Source of the DNA: Irpex lacteus
Taxonomy: Eukaryota > Basidiomycota > Agaricomycetes > Polyporales > Irpicaceae
Assembly (NCBI GenBank): GCA_001986395.2
Contig: MQVO02000021.1
Location: 434,001 to 498,000 of the forward strand
Reading direction: 5' to 3'
Length of the DNA stretch: 64,000 bases
Shown here in pieces: positions 22,464-34,463 of this stretch (positions are counted from its first letter, which is position 1; each line of letters opens with the position of its first letter). The position numbers and the translations under genes are program-made. Below the pieces are notes generated by a model. That model saw only the letters and a list, made by a program, of their open reading frames with translations, ran no database searches and had not been told where the DNA came from.

Positions 22464-24338
22464 TCAAGACGACTCCCCAGCATCAGCTGGAAGCAGGGTA
22501 TCTTCCTCCTTAGGCTTACTGGCTGCCTTGAGCTCAGGAGCTGCTTCCTCCTTTAACTGCTCTGCATGCTCAACGACGTCTGCCTCAGCCACCGGAGGCT
22601 CCTCTGGCGCAGAAGGATTCGCCTCCTTTGCTTCATCCTCCGCTTCAGCAGGAGCATCTTCCACTTTACCGTCCTCCACCTCCTCCTTAGCTTCATGCTC
22701 GGCAGCAGGCTCCTTGTCGTCCGAATGGCTCTCTTCTGCACCGGCATGTTCCTTCGCAGCCTCTTCTGGTTCCTCCACCGCTGGCTCTGCCTCAGCTTCT
22801 TCCTTGTCTTCATCCTTTTCAAGAGGTGGAGCGGCTTCCGGCGACGGCTCCGGGGACGCAGCAGCAGCGTTAGACTCTTCTGTGATATCCTCTTCTTCCT
22901 CCCCCTCTCCTGCTTCCTCCTCTTGCTCCTCTTCCTCATCAACGTCTGTAGGGATCGCAGGTTCCGTTGGAGCAGGTGCAGACAAGTCCAGGTGAAGCTC
23001 CGGATCGAGTTCCTCCGGCAGAGCAGGCTCTTGCTCTTCCTCATCCTCATGCTCTGTATGCACCTCCGGTTCTGCAACACGTTCCTGTTCATGCGCAGCA
23101 GGACCCAAACCCGTAGATTCCAGCGACTCATCCTGCAACCCTTGCGGTACAGTAGAAAGCATCCTCTCCGCCGCAATCGCCCTATCAAGGTCCTCCGTCG
23201 TAAAGTCCCGACTCTCACTCCTCGCCAACTCCTCCGCAATGCCCGCCGCCTCGCTATACACCATCGTGTCCGTCCGACTGCGACCTACCTTACGCGGGCT
23301 CGCGCTTCTCGCGAGGTCCGGCGTGGGCGAGTTGGAGCCCGTGGTGCTCAGGTTGATGACAGACGAGGAGTCCGACATGCTCAGCCACTGTCTCGGGTCC
23401 TGTTGTTGGGATTCTGGTGCGCCGGGGTGCTCGTCTCTGTCATGGGTAGTGTCGTCGTCAAGGGAGGCGAGGCGAGGAGGAATGACGAGGAACTCGGAGG
23501 GTACGAGGTTGAATTTGGAGGTGAGGGCGAGGAAGCGGGCGTACAGGGAGGACTCGGCTTCGGCTTGTTCGAAGGCTTCGCGGTGGTGGTAGTATGCGTG
23601 GGCAAATATGCGGCCTAGGCGTCGTGCTAGCGAGGAGAAGTGTCTCGTGGAAGTAGGAGGGATAGAGAGTCTAAGGACATTCTTCAATAAGTGACGGCTT
23701 TGTGAGAGGACGTTATACGAACCGTGATGGAAACGCGCGAGGGGAGTTGAGAAGTGCGGTAGCACTGTCCAAAGTATGGAGTATGTAGTCAATGGCACAA
23801 CATTGCTAGAATAACGCGTTAACACAGTACTCGAGGGCAATGAGACGAGACGAACCTCCATAGCACCCTCATTGCCGTGAGCAACACAGAGATAGAGCCA
23901 TTCTCCTGCTTTCATCTCCGGACACGTCTGCCGCGTGCACTCATGTTGCAAAGTCGTAATAAGCGGATGAGTAAGGTCTTGCGCCAGTCGTCTGCCCCAA
24001 TAAATTCATATGAGCACCATGCACCTCTACAAACATCCCTGGCTCGCATAGTCACACCTTAGCTGTTCGTACACCCAACACGACTCGTCCGGCGTGACTT
24101 CCCCCTTGCCATCTTTCTCCGCGTCCTTCTCTTCGTCGCTGCCTTCTCGCTCGATGCCTTGTAGCTTTCCTGGGAGAGAAACGATTGCTTCGACGTCATG
24201 CACGTCTGTGCGTATGAGGAGGGATATGTATTCTTGCAGCTGGAACGCGCTGTCTAAGGCTGAGAGGGGTGGGAGACTTTTGACGGGGTAGAATGAGGAT
24301 ATACGAGAGCCTTTGAGGGGACGTTGGATGACGGCCAT
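22464..24338 (-). CDS. MOB1/phocein family protein with long acidic C-terminal tail
   Basis: MOB proteins are adaptors that bind NDR/LATS or GCK kinases or striatin-type complexes. The ATG at 24338 begins 'MAVIQRPLKGSRISSFYPVK', then 'SAFQLQEYISLLIRTDVHD'. Later exons read 'TLQHECTRQTCPEMKAGEW' with 'LYLCVAHGNEGAME', then 'QCCAIDYILHTLDSATALLN', 'TSTRHFSSLARRLGRIFAHA' and 'YYHHREAFEQAEAE'. The Cys and His residues fit the MOB zinc site (CxxxxCPxM and HxYxHH patterns). 'LVPSEFLVIP' closes the domain at about residue 250. The remaining 280 or so residues are extremely Glu/Ala/Pro-rich and probably disordered. The stop is at 22464-22466. At least three introns are supported. The extended form resembles fungal MOB/phocein proteins more than MOB1 of mitotic exit; which subfamily is uncertain. 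Confidence 0.85.
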
Positions 24339-24592
24339 GGCGACGAGAACGATGTTGGAAGAGTCCGTGGTGACAAGTACTGCTCAGCTTGAAGTCGCAT
24401 GAGAGCGCGTCAGGGTTACCGGGGTCCTCAAGTGCCATCAAACACCCCGATCACCTCGAGGTAACAGTCACGAAGGCCGTGGTGTGACACAGACCTCCGC
24501 CACATATACTAGGTCACGCTGCTCAGACGTTATAAACGTCGACCACAGCGTACTTCGGTACTGTCTCTCTTTTCCCCTTACCACCACCAACC
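24339..24592. promoter_or_regulatory. Short divergent promoter shared by the MOB gene and SPT5
   Basis: Only 254 bp separate the two divergent ATGs (24338 on minus, 24593 on plus), so the promoters must overlap or share elements. A pyrimidine-rich stretch ('CTGTCTCTCTTTTCCCCTTACC', near 24561-24582) just precedes the SPT5 ATG, as is common in fungal leaders. Confidence 0.5.
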
Positions 24593-27500
24593 ATGTCGGA
24601 CATAGAGGACTACGCTGTTGCGAACGGTCGCGGAGGCGAGGAAGAAGAGGAAGAGGAGGATCACGAGGAACAGCAAGATGCGGGACACAAGCAGAAGAGA
24701 CGCACACATGAGGAGGAGGACGAAGAGGAAGAGGAGGAAGAAGAGGAGGATGAGGACGAGGATGAGGAAGAAGAGGACGAGGAGGATGAAGGCATGGAGC
24801 GAGGGAAGAAACGACCGAAAGTTCGTAATGCATACCCAGAAATTGGGCTTCATTGACCTTGCTTGTAGCACCGTCACAAGAAACCGGCTGTCAACCGTTT
24901 CCTCGATGTCGAAGCTGAGGTAGACGAAGATGAAGAGGAGGACGAGGATGAGGACGAATACGGGCGAGGTGTGTAATGCGTCCATACTTGCTAATGCTCA
25001 TAATACTGACCTGAGAGCACTCGTAGACGAGTTCATTGCCGACGTTGGAGCAGAGGGTGAAGATGGAGAAGTCGCGCCTCGTGCTGCAGCGAATGCACGC
25101 TTGAACCTCGAACGAGAACTCAATGACCAGGACCTCGCCAAAATCGCCGCCGACTTCAGTGAGCGGTACCGCCGTACTGCTGTTAGATATACCGGAGACA
25201 TGAACGAGATTCCTCAACGCTTGCTTATGCCGTCGGTGCATGACGCGAATCTTTGGCAAGTCCGTGTAAAGGTAAGTAGCGTATAACTAACTTCTTTTCG
25301 TCATTTCTCATTATTCGTCGACATATAGCCTGGCAAGGAGAGAGACCTCGTATTCAGCCTGATGAGGAAGGCTATCGACCTTGAGTTCACGAACAGGCCT
25401 CTTAGCATTCTGTCAGCATTCCAGCGAGACTCACTCCCCGGAATGATCTACGTTGAAGCACGGAGCGCGAAGCAAGTCAGCGATGCGTGCAACGGATTGG
25501 TCGGCATCTACCCCAGCCGTGGCATCGTCCTCGTCCCTATCGAAGAAATGGCCAGTCTGCTGCAGATAAAGAAGCAGGACTTGACGGTTACACCGGGCTC
25601 ATGGGTACGTATCCGCCGTGGGAAGTACCAAGGCGACCTAGCGCAGGTTATGGATATCACAGAGAACGGAGAGGAGGTTGGGCTGAAGTTCATCCCGCGT
25701 ATCGACTTGAACCCGAAGGATGAAGCATCCATTGACGGGAAGAAGCGTAAGAAGATCACCGCTGGCTCTTCGTCATTCTCGATGCGCCCGCCACAGCGCT
25801 TCTTCAACTACGAGGAAGTTATCAAGGTGTACGGTCGGAAGTCTGTCTCTAAGCGTAACCAGGTGTATGTCTTCCAGAACGATACGTACAAAGATGGGTT
25901 CATCGAGAAGGACTTCAAGCTCTCGGCGTTGCAGTTGGACGACGTGAACCCGACTCTGGACGAGATCACTCGGTTCACCCGTGGGCAGGACGGAACGGAC
26001 AACGAAACCGCCGTCGACCTCTCCATCATTGCTGAGGCGTCGAGGAAGGCAGCTATCGCCGTGCTACAGCCCGGAGATCACGTCGAGGTTCTCGAAGGTG
26101 AACAGTCTGGTGTGCACGGAACGGTGCATTCGATCGAACAAGACGTCGTCACTATCCAGCCTGTGGGAGTCGAGTTTGATGGCCAGAGGGTGCAGATACC
26201 GGCTCGGAGCGTGCGGAAGAGGTTCAAGCCTGGAGACCATGTTAAGGTCATGACTGGACAGAATGCGGACGAGACTGGTCTTGTTGTATCTGTGATTGAT
26301 AATGTCGTTACGTTCTTGTCTGATATGTCTATGCAAGAGGTAAATGATTTATATCCATTGCATAGATGAAACGGCTAACACGTATACCAGGTGTCTGTGT
26401 TCTCCAAAGACTTGCGAGAAGCCGCCGAGGTCGGAAACAGTACGAACATCGTCGGAAACTATGAACTTCACGATCTCGTTCAACTCGAGTAAGTAATACT
26501 CGCTAACCATCGGCTCATCAGTCTGACCGTATATTATAGCTTGCAAACTGTTGGTGTCATTTTCAAGACAGAGCGAGACTCGTTCCGTGTCCTCGATCAG
26601 AACGGCCAAGTTCGTTTGGTCCAGCCGCATCAAATTTCTATGCGAAGAGATTCCAACAGAGCCATCGCAACGGATTCGGAAGGGCATGACCTACGTATCA
26701 ACGACAATGTGAAAGAGGTCGACGGTGAGGTGAGTAGCCTTTCTATGGAGGATCTCAGTGTCATGACTGACTGTACTACAGGGCAGGAGAGGGCGGGTGT
26801 TGCACACTCACCAGTCGTTCTTCGCTTTCCTTTTCAACAGAGACTACTCCGAAAACGGCGGAGTCTTTGTGACCAGAGCACGTTCACTAGTCTCCCTAGC
26901 ACCCAAGAGCAACGCCCAGAAACTCGGATCTACTGACCTTTCGAAGATGAACCCTGCTCTCAGTGGTGGGGCACAAGGCGGAATGGTCGGCTCAGGTAAC
27001 ATCGGACGTGGGCCTCGAGATCGCCTCATTGGTGTCATCGTTATGGTTGTCAAAGGCCCGCGGAAGGGTTATGTTGGGACTATCAAGGACACGAACGGTA
27101 ACATCGCTCGTGTTGAGCTGATCTCGGGCAACAAGGTCATACAGATCGAAAAGGAGAAGCTGAAGCGACGAAAGTAAGATATCTCTCTACCCCTCTTCCT
27201 GGCCTTGCCCGGCTAACCATATTCCGTGCAGTCCCGATGGCAGTTTGGAGCCTCTGGAGGCATACGTCCCGAGAGGAAACATGGGTCCACCGTCGTCAAC
27301 ATCCTTCTCCTACTCAAACAGCGTCCCTCCCGGTCGAACACCTAATCCCTACGTCAGCGGTGGTCGTACTCCCGCGCACATGGGCGGCAAGACCCCCGCC
27401 TGGGGCATGGACTCGTCTAGGACACCCTGGGGCGCATCAGCGAAGACGCCAGATCCCAGCATGATGGGACGTACACCGCACCACGATAGTTCTGGCGGCA

Positions 27501-28465
27501 AGACTCCCGGGTGGGGGGCCGGTCGTACGCCTAACCCTTACGCTGACGGTGGCAAGACGCCCCAGTGGAACGCGTCCGCTCCCACTCCGAACCCGTATAC
27601 CACTAACTCGTATGGTGGGGCTACTCCTAAGCCTACTAATGACTTTGGAGACCAGTCTGGTGGTCGATCTACTTGGGGAGGCGCTACTCCTGGGCATCCA
27701 TCAACATGGGGCGACAGTAATACCTGGGTACGTTGCTTTTATTGTTATCGCACTGCGTACTCACGGCGAAACCGTAGGATTCGATGGGAGCACCGACGCC
27801 AGCATGGGCAGCGCCTACACCCGCAGCTGGTGCGCCTACACCGGGCCCACAGTGGTCAGCCCCTACGCCTGGAATTTACGACGACTTCCGAACGCCTGGC
27901 GATATCTTCGGTGGTGGTCATCTCATGCCCCCCACACCGGGCCCAGTACCTGACGATGAAGCTGATGGTATGCGTGTTGTTCATGTCCATGATACTCGTT
28001 GTTCTAACCGCATCTACTTTAGCCGAGAAATGGCTTCTTGACCCGAAGCTATCAAACAAGCCTGGCATGCTCTGCGAGATCACGAATTCATTCCCGTCAC
28101 GGACAGGGACCGACAAGGGCTGGTTGGAAGGCGATCACGAAGGCGAGAAGGTCCTTGTCCTAAGTGTGTTCAACTCCGGCAACGAACGCTTCTCGTCAAG
28201 AGCACGTATCAGGTTTTTCGATAAGCCTGGGCCAAACCCGGTGCCTGAGATCCCTGTTCAGCTCCTTCGACCGATACATCCTACCAAGACTACAAAGATA
28301 GGGCAGGAGGTCGTAATGATATCGGGTAACTACCAGGGTCAGAATGCCAAGATACGAAATGTCGAACCGAGCGGAATCATAGTAGTATCCTTGGATGGCA
28401 CGATGTTGCTCATCGAGGCAAAAGCTGAGGATGCAGTCATAGTGGAACACGTTGATGATTCGTAG
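24593..28465 (+). CDS. SPT5: Transcription elongation factor SPT5
   Basis: SPT5, with SPT4, forms DSIF, which clamps RNA polymerase II on DNA and recruits capping and elongation factors. The ATG at 24593 starts a very acidic N-terminus, then 'HRHKKPAVNRFLDVE'. The NGN domain follows: 'LWQVRVKPGKERDLVFSLM' and 'SAFQRDSLPGMIYVEARS', then 'GLVGIYPSRGIVLVPI'. KOW motifs are seen at 'PGSWVRIRRGKYQGDLAQV', 'PGDHVEVLEGEQSGVHGTV', 'PGDHVKVMTGQNADETGLV' and 'RDRLIGVIVMVVKGPRKGY'. A long C-terminal repeat region has Thr-Pro units, mostly G(R/K)TP-x with NPY or W, followed by an APTP-rich segment. After an intron near 27971-28022 a last KOW-like part ends 'IGQEVVMISGNYQGQNAKI' and stops at 28463-28465. 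Family and completeness are firm. Confidence 0.96.
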
Positions 28466-28541
28466 TTCTGATTGTGTCGTTATTCGCATTGTTACTTTGT
28501 GTATTGTTACTAATCTAGGTTCTTGCCTTGTGCTGTATAAG
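28466..28541. terminator. Tight convergent 3' junction between SPT5 and the hydantoinase gene
   Basis: Only 76 bp lie between the SPT5 stop (28463-28465) and the hydantoinase stop (28542-28544 on the minus strand). The 3' untranslated regions of the two genes very probably overlap, so the transcripts would be complementary at their ends. No clear AATAAA signal is visible in the gap. Confidence 0.45.
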
Positions 28542-31500
28542 CTACTTGGTTGTGTTGGAAAACTCCTGAATCACACCGCGGGGTTCCTTGTATTCTGCGA
28601 TGGGTGTATATGGAACATCCTTTAGACTGCAGACGTTTCCGTTAGGAGGATTCTGTTGTAGAGTGTATAATGTGACTCACCCAAATGCCCCTGGACCTCC
28701 GCAAGCAAGCCCTTCAGATGTCTTTGTCCACTTAGGATGGCCTGCCAATGCAATGACGGTTACACGCAGACCGTATCTGTCGTAGCCAGGAAGTCTCAGT
28801 AACTGAATTTCGGATGAGCATATCGTTTCAACCGTACCTGTACTCTTGAGTGCCTATCGATGAACCCGATTGTGAGTCAAGCACTGTGATCAAGTCGGGA
28901 ACCGTAACCACGATCTACGATAGTCAAGCGAAAAGTGAGTAGGCAACCGACCAAGTCTATATATACGCTATATTGTATACCTGATCTGGCTGGCCTGGAG
29001 ACTTCCGTACAACATAGAGGTTTTCGTTTTGGAAAGGTATAACGACTTTGTCTTCAGGACCCCAATTGCTTCCTAGGACTGGACCTGACGAATCTTCTTC
29101 CTCGTCCGCGCGCAAAGGGACGATGGTGACAGAGCCCCATGTGAACCCCTTGCGCACCTCCTATGACGTACGATGCATTGTGAGTTGCATGGTACCAAAT
29201 GTATAAAACAGCCTGAGTAACACACCCGCTGAACATCAAAGATCTTTCCGACAAACAGACATGCCCCGTTCTGCAGCTCAAGGATAGCTCGAGGAATATT
29301 CTTGATGTCATTTCTCGCTCTACATAATGCTATAGCGCGGCCGATCCTCCACGCTTGCGACACACTGTGTTCCAATCCTATACGCTGACGTCAGCATGGC
29401 GCACAAGACGCGTGAAGATAGAAGGAACTCACCATACTCTTGACATGTCGCGCGACTGAGAGGAGACATGGAAACACCACTTCGGGAGCCCATCTCGGTT
29501 GTCACTGTGCGAAGAATGGTCTCAACGGCGTAGCGGTCACTGGCAGTGGGGAGTATCTGGTACCTCATATCAGCTATTCATATCATACCCATCAAGGGTA
29601 TAACCTACCACCGTGTTTCCTATCCCATCAGATATTGCACAAGGCCATAGTCCACCCTCAATATCGAACGCTCCCGGTAGACTTTGGTACATCTATGGTC
29701 GTCTTGGTCAGCTTTACTTAGAGTCTCCAACTGTGCTTGCAGCTTACATTCGGATATGCTCGCCCCATGAGATCACCATCAAGAACAGGCCTATCCATCT
29801 CCGCTGATAGGATAGTAGGCTGTAGGCCGTTCCCACCTCCAATTTCGTCAGATATGACCCCAGCAAAATCCTGTAGCCCCATATACTTCATGAGGGCTCG
29901 TAGAGATGCAGGTATCTCGCTGCCTCCTTGAAGTCGTTCGTTCTGTAAGACAACACGGCTCTATAAGATTGAAACAATACTGTATAGTGAGGCTACTCAC
30001 TGATACGCTTGGGGAGCCCTAAGAAAACCATCGCAATCAGAAAGCTGACTTACGGGAAGTAGAGTTCAGGAATAGTCACCATGAACATGCATCGCATAAA
30101 CATAGCCGATGCTGGCACGTCTTCTGAGGCCACGACCTAAATCAGATAATTCATGAGCACCAGCAATTAAATTAGAATCGGCGCAATGATGCTTACTTTT
30201 ATCTGCTTCCCTTCACGTAGCAAGTGGCGAGCTACGAGGAAAGGCGGGTACGGCGATCCTCCACCTCCGGTTCCCAACACACCACAGCCCTCGGCAATCC
30301 ACTCTATGCCCTACATGAGATATGTGTAGGCCTCCAATTTGCACAGAAACACCTACCTAGATCAAGCTCAGACAACAACCATTCGCGTCTTCCATTGATT
30401 GTGGGTTTATACGAGTCTATCTCAATCTTCTGCGCGTTTGTGTCTTGGACATTTTCCAGCGCGACCTTCGCTATCTCCGCAACTTTCTCATATTCGGATT
30501 CATCCTCATCGTTTGCCGAGGACATGACTTCGGGCACGGCATCCGTCGATAGTTCACCAGCGGCCTTAACGACAATACGAGTAGCCTGGTTAGTGACATA
30601 CTAAAGGCAAGGTATGTTAGTCGCTTCGGAGTGTTCTATAAGCGTTTTGAGTCCATGCTGAAGTAGTTACCTGTACTGGATAGTTTGCAACTTCTACTAT
30701 CTCAACAGTATCTACACCAAATCCATATTCATCAATACATTCGTCGGCATTTTTATACTAGGCGACTGACCTGCTCGAGCACCAGATTGTACGGCTCGCT
30801 GGATGGCCTGCTCCTTAATTTTATTGATGACATCGTCAATATGACGGCCTTGTAAGATCTCAATCGTATCCACTTCACCAGCCACTGAGAAGAGTGAATC
30901 AACATGGGAACAAAAACACGGCAGACACGGCACTCACCCTTCGCCATGGCTGCACCTACAGCGTTCGCGACGCTAAAGAATGGTGGGCGCACGATCTCGC
31001 CGACGCCCAGAAGAATCTCAGGGGCGATGATACTGCCGCCTCCAACAAGGAGAACGGTCACATTCTCAGGAGATGTCTTCATGCTGTGTCAAGTACCATT
31101 ATCTCTCTCCTGCCAGATATACGACGACTCCTTAGGCACTCACTTATCGATAATGCGTTCCAACTGCTTCTTTATTGATGCCTGGGCCTTCTGCACAACC
31201 TCATCCCCGACATTCACAACTCTCTCAGTGTCACCAAGCTGAGCAGCGCCTCCAGCAACAACTGCATCTGTTGCCGTCAGCACCTCCCCTCCGAACACCC
31301 TAGCCTCCGTTGTCAGATTGTGTCCGACAGAATCCGGCCCCACAGATACACGCAGCGTTCCTGTTTCACCAGATACTCGTACTCGAGACCCACCACCCAA
31401 ACCGATAGACTGCACGTCGGCCATCGAGAAGTTTGTTCTCACTCCTCCGATTTCGATGAATGCCGCAGCCTGTCTCGGGAATCCAGATGGTAGCAGAACA

Positions 31501-32677
31501 CCTACATCTGTCGTCGTTCCTCCAATATCAGCTACAATCAGAGACTTGCCTCGGTAGGCTTCGTTCGACTCATCCAAACCAGCTAGGAACGCAGCACCGC
31601 GCATCGAGTTAGTTGGTCCCGATGCGAATGTACGTATGGGTAGTTTGGCGGCGGTCGCTGCAGATGTCAGAGTACCATCGTTCTGCGTGAGGAAAAGGGG
31701 ACACGTGAGATTCAGTGCGCGCATGGCGCGTTTGAACCCGTTGATAGTCCGGCGAGCGAAGTTGAGGATGGCTGCGTTCAAGATTGAAGCGTTTTCGCGC
31801 TCTAGAAGGCCTACTTGACCAACTACACAGTATGACGGCGTTAGTCATCCAACATGAAGCTCAGGGGTGAGAATTAATACCATCCCGCGAACAGACAACG
31901 TTCACATTTGGTCCCAGTTCACGTTCTACGATTGTCTTGGCGTGCACCTCTTGCCTGCCGTCATTATCGAGCGGGGAGAAGATACCAGCTATCACAACCT
32001 AGCAAAACAGTCAGCTCCCATGTCCAACCTTTCGTAGTCTATACGAGCTCTTACATTTCGAAGGCCCTTCTCCTTAATAGCCTTGCACTCGTCTATGACC
32101 TGCTCTTCTTTGACAGGTTTGATTTCACGACCATCGACTGCGGAGAACACTTATCAGATAACTTCATACAATAATCGCTCACGATAAACTCTCACTTTCA
32201 AAACCGCCATCCAAGTACCCGACATAGCCCTCAGTCAACGCTTTCAACGCTGGCGGGAAATCTACAAACGGGGGACACTGCCTGGTATACGGTCCACATA
32301 ATCTTAGCACCGCTACCTTCTCCAGCCTCCGAGCGTCCACTTCGAGGACAGCGTTTACGAACGCCGTTGTCCCGATGCTGACGCAGGATATGGTTGAGGG
32401 AGTGGCATTGCCTGCCTGCAGAACATGACGGACAGCGGCTTCGATGCCGGAAGAAACATCTGGGGTTGTGGGTGCTTTGTGGTGGGCAAGGACTCCACGG
32501 GTGGGCGAGCGAGGGGATGAAGGGGAGACGTCGATGAGTACGCCGTCTGTGTTCGTACCTATGGCAAGAATAGCGTGTTAGCGGGATGTGTAAGGGGGGT
32601 TCGAATGAGAGGGGCTGTATATGAACGGTATCGTTCCAGATTGACTCACCCCCAACGTCGACACCGATTCGCAACAT
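28542..32677 (-). CDS. Hydantoinase/oxoprolinase A fused to a DUF917 domain
   Basis: Hydantoinase/oxoprolinase enzymes use ATP to open cyclic imides such as hydantoins or 5-oxoproline; DUF917 (thiohydantoin desulfurase-like) proteins often accompany them. The ATG at 32677 starts 'MLRIGVDVGG', spliced to 'TNTDGVLIDVSPSSPR', the ATP-binding N-terminal motif. Then come 'SCVSIGTTAFVNAVLE', 'VVIAGIFSPLDNDGRQEVHA', 'NVVCSRDVGQVGLLERENAS', 'TQNDGTLTSAATAAKLPI', 'SGPTNSMRGAAFLAGLD' and 'VADIGGTTTDVGVLLPSG'. After 'VLLVGGGSIIAPEILLGVGE' and 'VANAVGAAMAK' the DUF917 part begins near 30300 with 'GCGVLGTGGGGSPYPP', and ends with 'PDLITVLDSQSGSSIGTQEY', 'RYGLRVTVIALAGHPKW' and 'PYTPIAEYKEPRGVIQEF'. About fifteen short introns are implied. 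The fused form is widespread in fungi; the true substrate is unknown. Confidence 0.9.
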
Positions 32678-32951
32678 CTTGGCGAATGCAGTGAGGCTCA
32701 AGAGTCAGGAATCCTTCAGATGTGGGGTACTTATACATATCACTTCGCTGATAAGGCTGCGAATTATCGCCATCCAATGCCATATCCACGTGAGAGTTTG
32801 CACCCCACGACTTCACCGATATCTCGACAAATGGGCGAACGGTCGCATGAATTGCACAGATAGCGGAAACATAGATACACCTGTGTGTATGACGCTCGGC
32901 AACACAGTAGCATCACACAATGCGATGATACATACCTTTGGAAACTCACGT

Positions 32952-33831
32952 TCATAGCGTACCGCAAGCCCCAATCCATACCGGCTTCGTACTTTTACCA
33001 TCCGCACCTCCAGCAACTTCGTTCAACCGATCTAGAACCTCCCACCCGCTTTCGACTTGGCCGAATACTACATATTTGCCGTTCATCTTTGCTAGTTTGG
33101 ATTCATCATCCGTAAGGACGATGAAGTATTGAGACGAGTTAGTGTTCTTCCCAGAGTTGGCCATCGCGAGAGAGCCGCGCTGGAACTTGCGTTTGAGGCC
33201 TTCCTTCTCGTCGTTGAACTTCCCTCCGTAGATAGACTACGATAAGTGCCTTTTATGAGATAGGATATATGATATAGAGAAGAAGTTAAAACATACCTCT
33301 CCACCGCTCCCATCTCCTCTCGTAATGTCCCCTCCCTGTGCCACAAAATCCTTCACAATCCTATGCACCGGGGTCCCCTCATAGGACAGCTTCTTGTTCG
33401 GCGCATTCTTACAGAACCCCTTCTCACCCGTGCACAGCGACAAGAAATTCGCCCTAGTCTTTGCGAGCCCAGGAGACAAATCGAGTGTGAAGACAAGACG
33501 GCCGACGCAGAGCGGTGGAGGTGCTACGAAGCGTAGTTTGGTCGAGCTCTGAGTGATGAAACAAGAGAAGGCAGCGTATAGAGTGGTAGCAAAGCATAGA
33601 AGCAATTTATGAGAGCATGCTCAGAAGACGAAGCGGAGAGGGATGTACATCAAGCTCTGCAAGGATCTGTTGCTGCTCTTCGGATAGCTCTTCCACAACC
33701 GATGGGAGTCCATAGATGGCATGGTTCTTAGACAGTAAAGCACAGGTTTTGTCGTATTCCGCTTGGGCCTCGTCGTGAGCAGCATGGTCACCGATGTAAA
33801 CGTCGAAGAATGCTTTGGCAGTAGAGGACAT
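32952..33831 (-). CDS. Cyclophilin-type peptidyl-prolyl cis-trans isomerase with N-terminal extension
   Basis: Cyclophilins turn proline peptide bonds and assist folding. The ATG is at 33831 ('MSSTAKAFFDVYIGDHAAHD'). The first 60 or so residues form an agaricomycete-specific extension with 'AIYGLPSVVEELSEEQQQIL'. The cyclophilin fold follows: 'VGRLVFTLDLSPGLAKT', 'ANFLSLCTGEKGFCKNAP', 'VHRIVKDFVAQGGDITRG', then 'SIYGGKFNDEKEGLKRKF', 'RGSLAMANSGKNTNSSQYF' and 'GKYVVFGQVESGWEVLD'. The catalytic Arg (in VHRIV), Phe and Gln (FVAQ) and the second aromatic of the QYF pair are present. The Trp that binds cyclosporin A in human cyclophilin A is replaced; that position reads Lys in 'KLAKMNGK'. The stop is at 32952-32954. 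Three or more introns are present. The gene lies 274 bp downstream of the hydantoinase start, same strand. Confidence 0.88.
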
Positions 33832-34163
33832 GGTGGAAGGAGACACGGAAGTTAGGCGAATAGCGCCGGGCAGTAGTATCTGGGCATTTTATATACGGTA
33901 CAGTGCTTCCTGCTTCCAAACGAGAGGACTCCATAACTTTCCAGCACAAAAAAGATAGTAATTATGTAGAGTACAACCGTCCCAACCTACGGTACAAATA
34001 ACATCAAAAAGTAACCGTAGATCAAATAGAAAATAGCAAATAGCAGCAACGACAGGCGGGATAGGTAGCTAATAGTAGATCGTCGGAACTAGTGATAACG
34101 ATAGTTGTTAAGGATGCCACGTCATATTACATTGACTGGACGATGTGGGGTATGAATATGAGT

Positions 34164-34403
34164 TCAGGATTTGGGTGAAGGGAAAGGAGAGGTATATGGT
34201 ATAAGGTCGGGGTTCTTCTCTATCGGCGGGAGATCGTGTCGTGTGGCGTAACGAGCGTGGATAGAGCGTCGTGGGAAGACTTGATTGGGGGCGTAGGTAG
34301 GTGTCGCGAGGGTAGAGTGCTCTACCAAGGTGAGCAAGAGAGGGAGGAGACAGCAGCAGGCGATCGCAGCGATGTTAAATAACTGCACGAAGCGTATAAA
34401 CAT
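34164..34403 (-). CDS. Possible small secreted protein (79 aa)
   Basis: An intact ATG-to-stop frame between the amidase and cyclophilin genes. The N-terminus has a hydrophobic core ('IAAIACCCLLPLLLTLV') after a short basic start, resembling a signal peptide or membrane anchor. The rest is Pro-rich with two Arg-rich spots. It matches no family I recognise and overlaps the likely amidase 3' untranslated region, so it may be chance. Confidence 0.22.
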   Translation of the reverse strand: MFIRFVQLFNIAAIACCCLLPLLLTLVEHSTLATPTYAPNQVFPRRSIHARYATRHDLPPIEKNPDLIPYTSPFPSPKS

Positions 34404-34463
34404 GTTCCCATGTCCCCTCCCCTAGTGTCGGTGTGAGTAGCGAGTGAGATATCTCTCCTGGGA

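Noticed and set aside
22566..23618. Plus-strand open frame of 350 codons, and 22553-23239 minus-strand frame of 228 codons
   Set aside because: Both are shadows of the Glu/Ala-rich MOB tail; they are Leu/Arg- or Arg/Lys-biased without domains.
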